A stretch of DNA of 40,519 nucleotides, from contig JAZDJP010000058.1 in NCBI GenBank assembly GCA_043803805.1, forward strand, positions 1-40,519, written 5' to 3'. This document shows, in pieces, positions 6,826 to 16,208 of the stretch. The stretch's first letter is position 1, and each line of letters starts with the position of its first letter. A program made the position numbers and the translations under genes. The notes under the pieces were generated by a model. It was not told the origin of the DNA. It ran no database searches and saw only the letters and a list, made by a program, of their open reading frames with translations. Origin of the DNA: JAZDJP01 sp043803805 (GTDB taxonomy: Bacteria > Planctomycetota > JAZDJP01).

Positions 6826-9800
6826 TCATTCATTCCGCAACGCCCCGGTGAGGTTCCCCCGGGTGGCGAGCCAGGTCGCGAGGAGCGTCCACGCGAGGCC
6901 GCTCGCCGTCACGGCCGCGAGCAGCCCTGCCAGGGGGACGAGAGGGGCGTCGGGGCCCCGGTGGAGGAATGACGGGGCGAGGGCCACGGCCGCGGCGAGC
7001 GTTCCCACCGCGAGTCCTCCCGCGAGAAGCACCGCGTGCTCCGCGACGAGCATGGTGTGGAGGGCGCCCCGGCGGAATCCCACCGCGCGGAGGATCGCCA
7101 GTTCCCTCCGCCGTTCCAGGACATTGCGCAGCACCACCACGCCCATCCCGGCGCTTCCCAGAATCAGCCCCAGGCCGCCCAGCGCCAGGAACATGCCGAG
7201 GTAGGCGGCCTCCACCGAATAAAATTGCAGGAGGCGTTCGCGGGCCGGGACGATGTCGGCCCCGGCACGGTCGAATTCCCGGGAGAGCGCCTGCCGGGCG
7301 GCGCCGGCGGCCCCCGGCGGGGCGTCCGCCAGAAACATCCGGAACCCGTCCTCCGCGGGGAACCGTTCCGAGAATGCTTCCCGGGAGATGAGGATCATCC
7401 CTTGAAAAACAGACAGCCGCACGGGAAGCGTCCCCATCAGTTTCACCCGGAAGGGATTTCTCCTCTCGTCGCGGTACTCCAGAACGTCCCCATCCGGCCC
7501 GGTCTTTTTCTGGAGGTTCCACCGGGCGGTGTTGTCGTCGCCGGCGAGGGCGGGGATCACGCCGCCGGGGAGTTTTTCCCGGAGGCGTTCCCACGGGTTC
7601 TCCCTGCCGGGCCGGACGAACGCGCCGCGCGCGATCATGTCCGCCGGATCCACGCCGACGAGGCGCGGCGACTGCGCCCGGGCGAGGGTGAGGCAGCTCG
7701 CGTCGTCCCCGTCGTAAATTTTAAATGGCACGACCGTCACCCCGGGCGGCAGGCGGTCCGGCGCCGGGAGTTCCCGGAACGGGAGCGCGGTTTCCCCGAG
7801 AAGCGCGAATCCCCCCGTTCCGGAGTCGCGCCGGTCCGCGCGCGCCCCGATGTTCTCTTTCATGGCGGACACGGCCGCGACGAGAAAACATCCCCCGGCG
7901 AGGAGCCCGATGACCGCGACGCTCCGGCCGCGGCGGCGGGCCGCGTTCCGGACGCCGAGGTGCGCGAGGGTGATTGTCCCGGAGTTGACGGTGCGGGCTC
8001 CGTTCCCCCGGCGGCCGAGCGCGTGCCACGCCCCCGCCAGTTCTGCCGCGAGCATGAGGAACCCGGCCATGAAGAATGAAAGGGTCGGGTCATCCGTCCC
8101 GGCGGCGATGGCATAAGTCACAATCCCGAGGGCGCCCGCGGCGCACACGCCGGCCAGGACAATTCCCGCGTTCCCCGGGGGGGACTCCGCCGGGATCCCC
8201 CGGGTGAAGTCTGCCGTGAGAAGGGTGTGCGGGGAATGGCGCAACCGGCGCCGGAGGGCCAGCGCCAGCGTCGCCAGCGCCGCGAGGAACGTGACGGCCG
8301 CGCCGGTCGCCACGGAACCGGGGCTGGCGGCGAATGGGATCTCCGCGCCGGCCACCGCGTCCCGCCACCAGTGATTCAATCCCATGATAAAAATCCGGGC
8401 GTAGGTCATTCCAGGAAGCGCTCCGGCCGCCGCCCCCGCTCCCGCGAGGAGGGCGCCTTCGCGGAGGAAAATCCCCCGGATCCGTTCCCGACGCCATCCG
8501 GTGGCGAGGAGGATTCCCATCTCCCGGCTCCGTTGTTCCATCCCGAACACGAACAGCATTCCGGCCAGCAGCAGCGCCGCGAGAATGAGGACGATGCTGA
8601 GTCCCAGGAAGAGCCCGCCGAAATCCACCGCTTGTTCCACCGCGCGACGGGCGTTTTCGCCGGCCGGGAGGAAGACCAGTCCCAGCGCCGCCGGGTCGAG
8701 TGCGCGGGTGACCGCCGTCACGACCGCGGCATCGCCCCCCGGGGGGCGGGGGAACCGCACCGCCGTGAGGGCTCCGAAGCGGCTGGCCCACATCGCCTGC
8801 CCCGCCGCGAGCGTCACGAAGGCCTTCGGGGTCTGCCGGAACGCGTTCCAGTACGCCTCGTTGTCCTTGTCCTTGAGTTTCTCCGCGTCGAGCGGAATCC
8901 CGATGTCCCAATCCCCGCAGCGTTCCACGTCGGAAAGCCCCGGGAAATCGGGCATGAGCGTCCTCTCGGCGGCGATGTCGTCCATTTCCGCGATGCGGCG
9001 GACGGTGAACCGGCGCGACGCCTCCGTGAAGCCGCCGCCGGGGGCCGGAACGAAATACGCCACCGTGAGGGAATCGCCCGCCTTCGCGGCGAGATGGTCG
9101 GCGAGCCACCGGTTGATGACGATTTCGCGATCGGTCATCCCCGCGGGAACGGGGGAGATCCGGGCATCCGCCGCGGGGGAGACGGCCGTCATGAACGAAT
9201 ACGGGGTGGATTTCCGCGCGGCGTCGTGGGTGATGCCGTTCACAAGCCACGTGAGGACGCCCGCGGCGCCGGGCGCGGCCTCGAACGCCGCCCGGCCGGC
9301 CTCCGGGTCCAGGAACACGCGGTCGCTCGAGAGTTGAATCACGTGGAGGGTTTCGAACGATCGGATGACGAGCCCCGCGTGTTCCGGGCGGAGGATTTTT
9401 CCCAAGGCGTCGGCCAGTCGCTCGGACGCGAAGAGGCCTCCCGGGATGGCCCCCGCGAGAAACAAATTCGCCCGCTCCGGGAATGCGAGTTCCCCGGCGA
9501 GCCATTCCCGGGAGACGAATACATTCAACGGAACGCCCGGGCCGGTTTCCATCTGAAAGGCGCCGAGCGCGGAATCCGGGACGATTGAACTCACGGTCAC
9601 CGCGGCGCGCCAGGCGTCCGCATCCCGTCGGGAGGCGAGGGGGGCGTCCCGGGGAAGGAGGGAGGGTCGGACGGCGCGGAGCGCGATTTCATCCCCGGGC
9701 CGGAGGTCCAGCCGGCGGGCAAGCGCGTTATTGACGGCGGCCGTGCCGGGGGGGGGGGGTCAGGGACGACGGCCCGCCGGGGGCGAGGTTCCAGAACGTT

Positions 9801-10150
9801 TCGTCCACGCCGAGGATGCGGATGCGGTTGACCTGGCGGCGTTCGCCCCGGGGCGTTTCCGGTCGCAGGGCGCTGCCTGCGAGGCTCATCACGGCGGCGG
9901 TCTTCGCGCTGGACGCGCGGGCGAGGTCCGCGGCGAGGTCGTCCCGGAAGAACCGGTTCCGGGCGTCCAGGGCGAATTCGATCTTCCCAAGCCGGATCCG
10001 CCTCTGGCGGTCCAGGTGATAACGCGCCGAGTCGCCCACGAGGAGCGCGCCGGTCAGGATGGCGCCGGCGAGGGCCGTCCCGGCGAGTACCCCCGCGTGG
10101 GTTCGCCGGTGGAACCGCAATCCGTTCGCCGCCAGCCGCCAGAGGGTCAT
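6826..10150 (-). CDS. FtsX/MacB-like ABC transporter permease, about 1,107 residues, frameshifted near its N-terminus
   Basis: Two minus-strand frames join into one protein. The first (10150 to 9728) encodes an N-terminal membrane segment and the start of the extracytoplasmic domain. The second (open from about 9757 to 6826) continues that domain and holds two FtsX modules, each with the cytoplasmic coupling motif: REMGILLATGWRRERI in the middle and RRELAILRAVGFRRGAL near the end, plus several further hydrophobic segments. The frame changes within a run of 12 C (minus strand, 9748-9759); 11 C would make the frame continuous. Such double-FtsX permeases work with LolD/MacB-like ATPases in lipoprotein or envelope-substrate export. 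The ATPase gene ends 3 bases upstream, and this is the last gene of the operon. Whether the shift is real, phase-variable or a sequencing error cannot be decided here. Confidence 0.85.
9748..9759 (+). repeat. Homopolymer of 12 G inside the permease gene
   Basis: Twelve consecutive G on the plus strand are 12 C in the coding strand of the permease. The upstream frame reads into the stop TAA at 9728-9730, while the frame after the tract belongs to the main permease body. Tract lengths of 11 or 14 would restore one continuous frame. Confidence 0.9.
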
Positions 10151-10153
10151 GCG

Positions 10154-10855
10154 TCAGGAATTCCCCAGAATGCCGTCGCGCAGGTATAGCGTGCGGCCCA
10201 TCCGCCGGGCGAGATCTTCCGCGTGCGTCACCACGACGAGGGCGGTCCCTTCCTCCCGGTTCAGCGTCACGAGGAGATCCCCCAGCGTCTCCGCCGCGGA
10301 CCGGTCGAGGGAGCCGGTCGGCTCGTCGGCGAGGATAAGGCGGGGTCGGTTCATGAGAGCGCGCGCCACCGCCGCGCGCTGGCACTCACCGCCGGAAATC
10401 TGCCCGGGGAGATGGGACGTCCGATCCGCCAGGCCCACCCGCGTCAAAAGCGAGCGTGCCCGTTCTTCCGCGCCCGGCACCGCGCCCTCCGCCAGCGCCG
10501 GGAGAAGGACGTTTTCGAGAACGCTGCATTGCGGGAGGAGGTGGTGGAACTGGAAGACGAAGCCGATGTCGCGGTTCCGGATGCGGGCGAGGTCGCGGTC
10601 GCTCCGGCGGTGAAGGTTCACGCCGTCGAAGATAACCTCCCCCGCGGTGGGTTCGTCAAGCCCCCCGAGAATGTGCAGAAGTGTGCTCTTGCCGGACCCC
10701 GACGGGCCCCGGATGGCCACCGACTCGCCCGGGACGATTGAGAGATCCACGCCCTTCAGCACCGCGACGGGCGCCGCGCCGGGGAGGGTGAATGTCTTGG
10801 TCAGCCCGTGGGTGATCAATAGTGGTGTTGCGTCCGGCATGGTTTCGATCGGCAC
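10154..10855 (-). CDS. ABC transporter ATP-binding protein, LolD/MacB type
   Basis: The 233-residue product has the full set of nucleotide-binding motifs: Walker A GPSGSGKST (50-58), Q-loop in FVFQFHHLLP, signature ISGGECQR (153-160), Walker B LILADEPTG (173-181) and the switch His in VVVTHAEDLA. The FQFHHLLP and DEPTGSLD forms are those of LolD/MacB-type ATPases that pair with FtsX-like permeases. It sits in an operon with that permease (3-base gap after its stop) and follows the exported unknown protein by 3 bases. ATG at residue 6 is an alternative start. It most likely drives export or extraction of an envelope substrate such as a lipoprotein, which is inference from the family. Confidence 0.93.
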   Translation of the reverse strand: MPIETMPDATPLLITHGLTKTFTLPGAAPVAVLKGVDLSIVPGESVAIRGPSGSGKSTLLHILGGLDEPTAGEVIFDGVNLHRRSDRDLARIRNRDIGFVFQFHHLLPQCSVLENVLLPALAEGAVPGAEERARSLLTRVGLADRTSHLPGQISGGECQRAAVARALMNRPRLILADEPTGSLDRSAAETLGDLLVTLNREEGTALVVVTHAEDLARRMGRTLYLRDGILGNS

Positions 10856-10858
10856 CGG

Positions 10859-11956
10859 TTAGCGCTCCCATCCATGGATACTTCGTTCTGTTTCAGCCAG
10901 TTTTTGTTCAGGTGTGCCGTCCGATGGCTTGAACCGGAGTTCGAATCTCGCCGGGTATGTGTGATCCCAATCGCCCTCATAGATGGTGAATTCGAAATGG
11001 AAATAGTATTGGGTGTTTTGATTCTCCGACCAGCCGGCATATTCCGTGATCTCCTGCGTTTGCCATCCCGACAAGCGCCCCCCGGATTTTTTATCAAAGG
11101 CCCGTATATATATCAGTCCTTTCTTCCCGGGATTGGCGTAACCGGTGGCGAGGTAGATTCCCTTTTGAAAGCCATCCCGTATTTCCAAATTCGGCGAGGC
11201 GCGATTGATCGAGGATCCCTCGGGCAACACGGCATCCACGGGCGAATCCGGTTTCAGATCTTTCAGTTTTCCAAAATCGCGGCAAACCGACTCCAGAATC
11301 ATTTTGGTGTATGGTCGTTCCGGGTGAGGGGATTGTTCCAAGATGCCCATCTTGATGCCTTTTCCTTTCAAGAGCAGATAAGAGTCGAATACGCCGGGAT
11401 GGGTCTTTTTATGCAACTCCACAAGGCGCACATCCACCCCTTTTGATCCCGGGATGCCCTCGGTGTGGATATCCGTGGTGAATTGTTCCAACTCGTCCTT
11501 TTTCATGAACATGGACAGTACGCCCGCCGCCAAAAGACCCAGGGGCGTGGGCGGTCTTCCGAAAGGTTCATCATTGAGGCTGATGGAAATGGTGTAGTAG
11601 TCGAGCGGACCCCAGGATGGGGAACCTCGCCGGTTTAATGTGACTTTTGTGTCTCGGGCGGCTTCAAACGTGGATCCAAAAGGCACTTCCCATCCCTGCC
11701 CGGTTTTTTGCCGCATTGTGATATCACGGTAACCGTGATCATCAGAGACCTTCCATTGAGCGCTTGCGCAGAGATATTTTTCGAGGAGTGCCGTTCGTTT
11801 CCCATCGAAGGTGTTCAGTATTTCCGCGGAGGAAAGGTCGATCCGTGTGGATTTCACGGGCGTCTTTTCGATGTCGGCCTCTCCGGAAAAGGCCGGGGTC
11901 ATCGTCATCCAGAGGATCGCGGTCGCCGACAAAGCATGAAGACCATGGCGTGTCAT
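10859..11956 (-). CDS. Exported protein of unknown function in the ABC transporter operon
   Basis: The 365-residue product begins with a signal peptide (MTRHGLHALSATAILWMTMT, then a cut near AFSGEA). No known domain could be recognised in the rest. It has many charged and aromatic residues, a run LLAAGVLSMFMKKDELEQFT near residue 145, and a beta-rich C-terminal part with YYFHFEFTIYEGDWDHTY. It overlaps the PQQ-type lipoprotein gene by 4 bases (ATGA) and ends 3 bases before the ATPase gene, so it is co-expressed and probably works in the periplasm with them. It is clearly less GC-rich than its neighbours, which suggests a different origin or relaxed codon use. Confidence 0.75.
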   Translation of the reverse strand: MTRHGLHALSATAILWMTMTPAFSGEADIEKTPVKSTRIDLSSAEILNTFDGKRTALLEKYLCASAQWKVSDDHGYRDITMRQKTGQGWEVPFGSTFEAARDTKVTLNRRGSPSWGPLDYYTISISLNDEPFGRPPTPLGLLAAGVLSMFMKKDELEQFTTDIHTEGIPGSKGVDVRLVELHKKTHPGVFDSYLLLKGKGIKMGILEQSPHPERPYTKMILESVCRDFGKLKDLKPDSPVDAVLPEGSSINRASPNLEIRDGFQKGIYLATGYANPGKKGLIYIRAFDKKSGGRLSGWQTQEITEYAGWSENQNTQYYFHFEFTIYEGDWDHTYPARFELRFKPSDGTPEQKLAETERSIHGWER

Positions 11957-13110
11957 CGGATTTCTCCTGTCTTCCCGAATGCCACCACCCGCCCGTCATC
12001 CGTTCCGACGAGGATCATCCCGCGCCATACGGCGGGGGCGGTGATAAAATCGCTCACCTCGCGGGAGGCGCGTTTGGCGCCGGTCGCGAGGTCCAGAATG
12101 TACACCACGCCGGCGGCGGAAACAACTGCGCGATCCCCGGCGATGACAGGGGATTGCGGATCGTTCCCGGCTTGGAAACGCCACAGGGATTTCCCGGTGT
12201 CGCGGTCCGTGGCGTGGACGACGCCGTCGGCGGCGGCGAACACCACCCGGCGGCCGCTCGCGGCCGGGGTGGTGAAGATCTCACCCTCGCTGAATTTTTC
12301 CGCCCAGACGATTTTCCCCTCATGGATGTCGGCGCAGACGACGCGGCCGTTCCGGGTTCCGACGAAGGCGAGATTTCCCGAGAGAGCCGCGCCGCCGGCC
12401 ACCTGGCTGTCCTCCCCGAGTTCGATGCGGTGAAGTCGTTTCCCGTCCGCCGCGGAAAACACATGCAGGGCCGCGTCGCAATTTCCGAAGGCGATCTCCC
12501 GCCCGTTCGTGGCGGGGGGGCCGTCGGTGCGGTTGGTCTTTTCGGATTTCCAGATTTCTGCTCCCGAAACCGGATTCAGGGCATGAATCACCCCATCCGG
12601 CTGGGTGAGGACGAATAAACAATTCTCTGCCGCGGCGGGCGGATTCCGGATCTCGGCGCCGAGGGCGGCGGTCCAGATCGCCTTCCCGGTTGCCGGGTCG
12701 AGGGCGTACAGGAACCCGCTGTCCGTTCCCAGGTATAAATTCCCGCCGGCGATGGCCGGCGCGGCGAGGACCGTCTGGGTTGTCCGGGCCTCCCCGAGGT
12801 TTACCGACCATCGTTTCTGTCCCGCCGGGGAAAGCGCCGTCACCTCCGCGGTTTTCGTGACAACGATGATAAAATCCCCGATGACGGCCGGTGGGGCGGC
12901 GACGGCCCCGGCGGCGCGGTATGTCCAGTGAAGCGTCAGCATTTCCGCCGCGGACGTTTCGGGATCGGGCGCCGTTGCAAGGCCGGGGCGGGCCGGCGGA
13001 GTTGTTTCTCCGGGCCTTGGGAGGGGCGGGGATTCCGCCGCCGGCGGCCGGCCGCAGGAGAAAACGGTGATGAGAATGCACGGGAGGAGGGGGATGAAGT
13101 TTGTTTTCAT
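11953..13110 (-). CDS. PQQ-type beta-propeller lipoprotein (BamB-like fold)
   Basis: The 385-residue product starts with a short signal sequence ending in ITVFSC, a plausible lipobox with Cys at about residue 19, followed by a Pro-rich linker. The rest consists of repeated propeller blades with motifs such as YLGTDSGFLYALDPATGKAIW, VIHALNPVSGAEIWK, VVCADIHEGKIVW and VHATDRDTGKSLWRF (each a landmark of A-x-D-x-x-T-G-x-x-x-W type). Such proteins include BamB and quinoprotein dehydrogenases; no PQQ ligand set could be assigned, so a structural or binding role is more likely than catalysis. It overlaps both neighbours by 4 bases, placing it in one operon with a glycosyltransferase and an ABC exporter. 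Confidence 0.88.
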   Translation of the reverse strand: MKTNFIPLLPCILITVFSCGRPPAAESPPLPRPGETTPPARPGLATAPDPETSAAEMLTLHWTYRAAGAVAAPPAVIGDFIIVVTKTAEVTALSPAGQKRWSVNLGEARTTQTVLAAPAIAGGNLYLGTDSGFLYALDPATGKAIWTAALGAEIRNPPAAAENCLFVLTQPDGVIHALNPVSGAEIWKSEKTNRTDGPPATNGREIAFGNCDAALHVFSAADGKRLHRIELGEDSQVAGGAALSGNLAFVGTRNGRVVCADIHEGKIVWAEKFSEGEIFTTPAASGRRVVFAAADGVVHATDRDTGKSLWRFQAGNDPQSPVIAGDRAVVSAAGVVYILDLATGAKRASREVSDFITAPAVWRGMILVGTDDGRVVAFGKTGEIR

Positions 13111-14390
13111 ATCACGGCCTTGTAAATTTCCATCATCCGTTTCGCCGCCGCGGCGGCGCTATAATGATTAATCACCGTCCGGCGTCCGGCCCGGCCCATG
13201 TCGTGCGCCCGGACAGGGTCGGTGAGAATCAAATTCAGCGCCTCGACAAGCGCGCCGGAATCCTTCGGTTCGTACAGGATACCGCCGCCCCCGGGTTCGA
13301 TCAATTCCGGGAATGCCCCCGCGCGCGGCAGGACGACCGGGACCCCGGCGGCCATGGCCTCGAGCGCGTACACGCCGAAGGCGGGAATTTCCGCGCCGGG
13401 AACCGAGAGCACCGACAGGGATCGGAGAAATTCCAGACGCCGGGTCCTGTCGAATCCGGGAAGGAAATCCACGTTTCCGAGGGCGTTACCCTCGGCCAGA
13501 CGTCTCCGGACGCGCCGGAGGAATTTTCCGTCATCCGCCGTCGCTCCGCCCGCGACGCGGAGACGCAGGGGCGCGTGACGGGGATTTTCCCGGAGACGGA
13601 GGAAGGCCTCGGCCAGGACGCCCAGTCCATGCAATTCCGACATCCGGGAGAGGAATCCGATGACTTGCGGGTCGAACGCGAGGGGGGCCTCCGGGTAATC
13701 CTCCGGGGCGAGGCCCGGCGGGACGACGTGCATTTTTTCGGCGGGAAGTTCCAGGGTGTCCCGCAGGCGGTCCCGGTAGTAACCGCTCACCGCGGTGAAC
13801 GCGGCGATGTCCGCCGCGCGCGCCCGGAGGAGCCGCCGGCATTCGCTCCGGTCGGGTTCCACCATCGGGTCGATCCAGGTGTGCTCGTCCTGGAGGGAGC
13901 AGACGACGGGAATCCCGAGGGAATTTTTTATATGAGGGGCGACGCCGGCGAGCAATAAATTGGAAAGGTGGACGACATCGGGCTTTTCCGCGCGGAGCCA
14001 GACCGAGAGGTATTCGAGTTCCTTGGCCTGGCGCCCGTCCTCCCCGAGGAGCATGGAGCGCGTGGTTTCGCCCAGAGTTCGTGCCCGCGTGGAGCCGGCG
14101 CCCCGCGCCGCGAGCCGGAGAAGCGGCGCGGCGTTGAACAGGTTGTCAATCCACCGCGGCGTCTTTCGGAACAGCGGCGACTTCTGTTGGAGCCAGACGT
14201 TGATTCCCCCGAAGAAGAGCGGTGTGCCGGGGCGGACCTCGAGGGGGTCCGTGGAGAACGGGAAGTACATCGGCGCGAGGATGACGTCATGGCCCAGGGC
14301 GCGCAGGGCCTTGATGAGATGCAGGTCCCGGACACAGTTCTCGCAATAGAAGGCGGTGCCGGCGCCGGGGATGAGGTGGACGATTTTCAC
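13107..14390 (-). CDS. GT4-family glycosyltransferase
   Basis: The 427-residue product has the GT-B layout of family GT4. The N-terminal domain begins MKIVHLIPGAGTAFYCENC and includes PDVVHLSNLL. The C-terminal nucleotide-sugar domain begins near VIGFLSRMSELHG and contains the E-x7-E-type block PAFGVYALEAMAAGVPVVLP followed by FPELIEPGGGGIL (about residues 345-380). GT4 enzymes are retaining transferases that use activated sugars; donor and acceptor are unknown. It is the first gene of the five-gene operon that continues through the propeller lipoprotein, the exported unknown and the ABC transporter, with a 4-base overlap to the next gene. A role in making a surface glycan or glycolipid handled by that exporter is inference. 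Confidence 0.9.
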   Translation of the reverse strand: MKIVHLIPGAGTAFYCENCVRDLHLIKALRALGHDVILAPMYFPFSTDPLEVRPGTPLFFGGINVWLQQKSPLFRKTPRWIDNLFNAAPLLRLAARGAGSTRARTLGETTRSMLLGEDGRQAKELEYLSVWLRAEKPDVVHLSNLLLAGVAPHIKNSLGIPVVCSLQDEHTWIDPMVEPDRSECRRLLRARAADIAAFTAVSGYYRDRLRDTLELPAEKMHVVPPGLAPEDYPEAPLAFDPQVIGFLSRMSELHGLGVLAEAFLRLRENPRHAPLRLRVAGGATADDGKFLRRVRRRLAEGNALGNVDFLPGFDRTRRLEFLRSLSVLSVPGAEIPAFGVYALEAMAAGVPVVLPRAGAFPELIEPGGGGILYEPKDSGALVEALNLILTDPVRAHDMGRAGRRTVINHYSAAAAAKRMMEIYKAVI

Positions 14391-14422
14391 CGTTTCAAGA
14401 CTCCAGCATGAAATGCCGATCC

Positions 14423-14445
14423 TCCTCCGCTAAAGCTACGGAGGA
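14423..14445. repeat. Intergenic palindrome with 7-bp arms
   Basis: TCCTCCG (14423-14429) and CGGAGGA (14439-14445) flank the loop CTAAAGCTA. A second small inverted set built on GCGAAG follows at 14450-14468. It is in the spacer between the two minus-strand operons. From memory, very similar CCGCTAAAGCTACGG units recur between genes in many environmental genomes. Confidence 0.6.
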
Positions 14446-14641
14446 TCCTGCGAAGCCTCTTGGCGAAGCAGGGATGACGAATTCCGATTCAATTCGGCAT
14501 TTGGCACTCGAAATTCGGAATTTCATCCTTCACCATTCCCTATCCCCTGACCCCTATTCCCTTCCTGACCGGGCGACTTTTTCTCTCCCTATCCGCTATT
14601 CGCTATACGCTTCAACGCTATTCTTTGGATTCTCGTCCTCG

Positions 14642-14665
14642 CTCAGCACCCAGCACTCAGAACTC
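14642..14665. repeat. Second copy of the ACTCAG-type repeat, overlapping a gene end
   Basis: These 24 bases are identical to 2011-2034. The stop codon of the flavoprotein gene (14657-14659, minus strand) lies inside this copy, so its last codons and stop are supplied by the repeat. Confidence 0.8.
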
Positions 14666-16204
14666 GGCACTTCGAAAGGTTAGTGCTCCCGTCGGGCATA
14701 TCTTAACACAATCCTCCGCGGTGGCCTCGAGCCCGTGCGCGAGGGGTTCCCCGAAGGGGACTCCGATTCGCATGGCGTAGCCGCGCCCGAGAAAGGCCAT
14801 CCCCAAGCGTTCGTGTTCGGTTCCCGTGAGACGGACGCAGAGGCCGCACCGGATACATTTGCCCGGCTCGAATATAATCGCCGGGTGTTCCAGGTTCTTT
14901 TCGAGTTTCGGCCGGGCGTCAGCCTTGTAGCGCGGCTGGCGGGCGTCGCAGGCCGTGGCGAGTTCGCGCAATCGGCAGTCGTCGGCCTTGCGGCAGTCGC
15001 AGTGCATGCACCGCGCCGACTCGCGGACCGCCTCGGCGGCCGTGAAGACGCCGGACGCATTCGCGGGGGCGGTTCGCGCCGCGGCGTCCACGCCCTTCAT
15101 GAGTTCCTCGAGTTCGCCGGGGAGGGGTTTCCCCACGAGAGAATTGAATTTCGCCGGGAGTCCCGTGACGGGCCGGTTCCGGAATAATTGATCCAGGGAG
15201 GCCGCGATGGCCCGGCCGTGGAAAACGCCCCGGGCCGCCATGCGGGCCGCGCGGAGAAGATCGCCCCCGGCGAAGATGCGGGGATTCGGAGTTGCGAATG
15301 TCGCCGGGTCGGCCCGGACGGCGTCCGCCGCGGCAATCCCGGCGCGCGCGAGCGCCTTCGGTTCGAGGTGCCCGGTCGCCAGGACAACCGCGTCGAAGCC
15401 GCGTTCGAGTTCGGCGAGGGAAATTTTTTCGCCCAGCGCGGTGTTCATCCGGAATTCCGCGCCCATCCTGCGGATGGCGTCAATATCGGCGTCGAGGATG
15501 TCCCGGGGAAGGCGGTCCTCCGGGACGCCGTATCGAAGCATCCCCCCCGGGAACTCGTTCGCGTCGAAGAGGACGCATCCGTGGCCGGCGGACAACAGAT
15601 GAAACGCGGCCGAGAGACCGGCGGGACCCGCGCCGACGATGGCGATCCGTTTTCCCGACGATGCCGCGACGGGCGCCGGGATGACGGTGGGAAGGAAAAG
15701 ATGGACGAGCCGGATGGCGACCCCGGCATCCACCTGCCCCCGGCGGCAGGCGCGTTCGCAACTGGCCGGGCAGATCCGGCAGATGGTCGCGGGGAGCGCG
15801 GTGGATTCCCGCAGGAGCGGCAGGGCGTCCGCCGCCCGTCCGGCGCCGACGAGCCGCAGGATCCGGGGAATGTCCACGCGCGCCGGGCAGGCCTTCCGGC
15901 AGGGGCCCTCGCAGTCGCCGATGTGCTCGGACAGGAGCAATTCGAGCGAGGCCCGCCGCGCCGCCGTCACCCGGTCGGTGGCGGTCGCGACGTCCATCCC
16001 GTCCCGGGCCGGGGCGGCGCAGGATGGGATGAGGCGTTTTGTTTTATTATCTTCGACGAGGCACACCAGGCACGACGCGAAATGCCCGAGGCGCTCCGAG
16101 AAGCACATCGAGGGGATGGAAATGCCCGCCCGCCGCGCCGCGGCGAGAACGGTGTCGCCGTTCTGGATTTCGATGTCTCGGCCGTCAATCCGGATTCGGG
16201 GCAT
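14657..16204 (-). CDS. NuoG/GltD-like iron-sulfur flavoprotein lacking the NAD(P)H-binding domain
   Basis: The 515 residues read as several modules. A NuoG-type [2Fe-2S] domain has Cys 34, 45, 48 and 62. A GltD-type Fe-S linker contains GDCEGPCRKACP (97-108) and ICRICPASCERAC (141-153). An FAD-binding Rossmann fold has GAGPAG (191-196) and ATGH (277-280), and rejoins the FAD domain at FAGGD (311-315). The last part holds further Cys sites (CMHCDCRKADDC, CIRCGLC and a final CPTGAL). Only about 30 residues lie between ATGH and FAGGD, where GltD-type enzymes have a full second Rossmann domain for NAD(P)H. The protein probably passes electrons between Fe-S centres and FAD and relies on the NuoF-like partner, encoded 4 bases upstream, for NADH. 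Substrate unknown. It ends the redox operon. Confidence 0.85.
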   Translation of the reverse strand: MPRIRIDGRDIEIQNGDTVLAAARRAGISIPSMCFSERLGHFASCLVCLVEDNKTKRLIPSCAAPARDGMDVATATDRVTAARRASLELLLSEHIGDCEGPCRKACPARVDIPRILRLVGAGRAADALPLLRESTALPATICRICPASCERACRRGQVDAGVAIRLVHLFLPTVIPAPVAASSGKRIAIVGAGPAGLSAAFHLLSAGHGCVLFDANEFPGGMLRYGVPEDRLPRDILDADIDAIRRMGAEFRMNTALGEKISLAELERGFDAVVLATGHLEPKALARAGIAAADAVRADPATFATPNPRIFAGGDLLRAARMAARGVFHGRAIAASLDQLFRNRPVTGLPAKFNSLVGKPLPGELEELMKGVDAAARTAPANASGVFTAAEAVRESARCMHCDCRKADDCRLRELATACDARQPRYKADARPKLEKNLEHPAIIFEPGKCIRCGLCVRLTGTEHERLGMAFLGRGYAMRIGVPFGEPLAHGLEATAEDCVKICPTGALTFRSAEF

Positions 16205-16208
16205 AAAG

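Noticed and set aside
8227..9588. Plus-strand open frames across the permease gene
   Set aside because: They have the same shadow composition and no motifs, while the minus strand carries two FtsX modules.
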